Shown piece after piece: positions 15,974 to 16,778 of a DNA stretch of 16,778 bases (its first letter is position 1; each line of letters opens with the position of its first letter). Under the pieces are notes generated by a model, which was given only the letters and a program-made list of their open reading frames with translations, had not been told where the DNA came from and searched no databases. Source of the stretch: Flavobacteriaceae bacterium (GTDB taxonomy: Bacteria > Bacteroidota > Bacteroidia > Flavobacteriales > Flavobacteriaceae); assembly GCA_013214425.1 (NCBI GenBank), contig JABSPN010000026.1, positions 1-16,778 of the forward strand. Direction: 5' to 3'. The translations under genes were made by a program, and so were the position numbers.

Positions 15974-16002
15974 TAAATATAACAAAAAATTAATTGTATC
16001 AA
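15974..16002 (-). promoter_or_regulatory. Probable promoter of the M36 protease gene
   Basis: On the minus strand TTG (16002-16000), an 18-bp spacer and TATATTTA (15981-15974) approximate the Bacteroidota -33/-7 pair; the last base of the -7 box is A instead of G. It would give a leader of roughly 24 nt before the ATG at 15943, which supports that start. Confidence 0.45.
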
Positions 16003-16148
16003 TAGTAAAAACTAATAATGGTTAGCTAAAAAACTCCTTTTATTTTCTATAATCTCTCTATTTGTTTACTAGGCTATTATGTTGATTATTAACCTATTCT
16101 ATGGTTATCAGCTTTTTATAGACATCAAAACCAAAATCAACATTAAAC

Positions 16149-16175
16149 AAAAAAGGGCAGGTGAACACCTGCCCT
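16149..16175 (-). terminator. Rho-independent terminator of the TSP3-repeat protein gene
   Basis: GGGCAGGT (16155-16162) pairs perfectly with ACCTGCCC (16167-16174) over a 4-base loop. On the minus strand the stem is followed by TTTTTTG. It lies 25 bp after the stop at 16200. The rest of 15986-16148 is A+T-rich and shows only the protease promoter. Confidence 0.9.
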
Positions 16176-16199
16176 CAATCTCTTTAAATTTATCTACTA

Positions 16200-16778
16200 T
16201 TAGTAGTTAATATATAGCCATCCTGTGAATACGCTTAATCCGTAATCGCCGAAGGCTGGATTGTTTAACTTCACTACATAATAGTATGATCCCGCTGGTA
16301 ATAATCCACTACCACTTTCAGAAGACTCACCTTTCCAATCATTATCGTATCCTGTAGTAGTGAATACTTCATTACCCCATCTGTTGAATACTTTAATATC
16401 TGCATTTGGATAATGGATAATGTTGTCGATATACCAAGTATCATTGATACCATCACCGTTTGGTGTAAATCCATTAGAAATATCTACAATAACATCATTT
16501 TGTGGATCACAAGCATCTCCTATACCATCACCATCAATATCTGATTGATCTGGGTTAGCATCATTTGGACAGTTATCATCTACATCTGGAATACCATCTG
16601 AATCACTATCGTTATTATCAAAATCATCACAAACATCACCAATACCATCGTTGTCTCCATCTGCTTGGTCTGAATTAGCATCGTTTGGACAGTTGTCACA
16701 ATCGTCTCCTACTCCATCCGCATCAATATCTTCCTGGCCTGGGTTTGCATTGTTCACACAATTATCACAAGCATCTCC
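16200..16778 (-). CDS. Thrombospondin type 3 repeat protein with gliding-motility-type T9SS tail, C-terminal part
   Basis: The frame is open through the window edge, so the N-terminus lies outside; the in-frame GTG at 16757 falls inside a repeat and is not a start. The visible 192 residues begin with calcium-binding thrombospondin type 3 repeats (about 1-92), rich in D-x-D-x-D-G-x-x-D units such as DIDADGVGDDC, DGDNDGIGDVC, DSDSDGIPDV and DIDGDGIGDAC, with DNCPNDAN linkers. The remainder (about 100-192) is a gliding motility-associated C-terminal domain (CHU_C/type B sorting signal): NGFTPNGDGINDTW, IKVFNRWGNEVF, WKG, and PAGSYYYVVKL near the end. Type B tails direct T9SS export; SprB-like adhesins use them. 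The protein is probably a large surface or secreted adhesin-like protein that needs calcium. A terminator follows the stop. Confidence 0.93.
   Translation of the reverse strand, partial: GDACDNCVNNANPGQEDIDADGVGDDCDNCPNDANSDQADGDNDGIGDVCDDFDNNDSDSDGIPDVDDNCPNDANPDQSDIDGDGIGDACDPQNDVIVDISNGFTPNGDGINDTWYIDNIIHYPNADIKVFNRWGNEVFTTTGYDNDWKGESSESGSGLLPAGSYYYVVKLNNPAFGDYGLSVFTGWLYINY
16503..16778 (-). repeat. Tandem coding repeats (thrombospondin type 3)
   Basis: The DNA repeats along with the protein. A block around TTTGGACAGTT appears at 16564 and again 120 bp on at 16684, and a more diverged copy (TTCACACAATT) lies near 16753. Unit lengths differ, with spacings of about 120 and 69 bp, as expected for TSP3 units of mixed length. 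The array continues beyond the window edge. Confidence 0.75.

Noticed and set aside
15944..15985. Start of the M36 protease at 15985
   Set aside because: The extra 14 residues precede the signal peptide and overlap the promoter-like box at 15974-15981.
16503..16778. CRISPR-like repeat array
   Set aside because: The units are in frame, differ in length and encode thrombospondin type 3 calcium-binding repeats.

Overview
The window is a stretch of a Flavobacteriaceae-type (Bacteroidota) chromosome. The evidence is: an A+T-rich composition; start codons without Shine-Dalgarno sequences but with Bacteroidota -7 boxes (TAnnTTTG) upstream; two secreted proteins with type IX secretion (T9SS) C-terminal signals, one of each common class; and housekeeping proteins whose sequences look flavobacterial. 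Genus or species cannot be told from the sequence.

Layout. 1-837 is the 3' end of an RND efflux pump gene, closed by a strong hairpin terminator. 982-2990 holds aspS (aspartyl-tRNA synthetase) and a small two-helix membrane protein gene whose GTG start overlaps the aspS stop. 3069-3266 is a cold-shock protein gene with its own terminator, followed by a non-coding stretch that looks like a decayed intergenic repeat. tadA (minus) and dxs (plus) are divergent, with -7 boxes only about 14 bp apart. From 5839 to 6877 lies a gene graveyard on the minus strand: a DUF1801-like C-terminal fragment, a broken small membrane protein gene, and an mltG-like N-terminal fragment with three in-frame stops. 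6881-10024 (minus) encodes a large secreted VPS10/sortilin-like Asp-box repeat protein.

10301-12295 is a probable restriction-modification module: a C5-cytosine DNA methyltransferase on plus, convergent with and overlapping by 24 bp an unrecognised protein, likely the partner endonuclease, on minus. It sits between two minus-strand genes for secreted proteins. 12368-15943 (minus) encodes a modular M36 (fungalysin) metalloprotease with propeptide, P-domain and type A T9SS tail. 16200 to the window edge (minus) is the C-terminal end of a thrombospondin type 3 repeat protein with a gliding-motility-type (type B) T9SS tail.

Functionally the left half is core metabolism (translation fidelity, tRNA editing, isoprenoid precursors) and the right half is secreted proteins interrupted by the restriction-modification module. 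The least explained parts are the putative endonuclease with its convergent overlap, and the pseudogene cluster.
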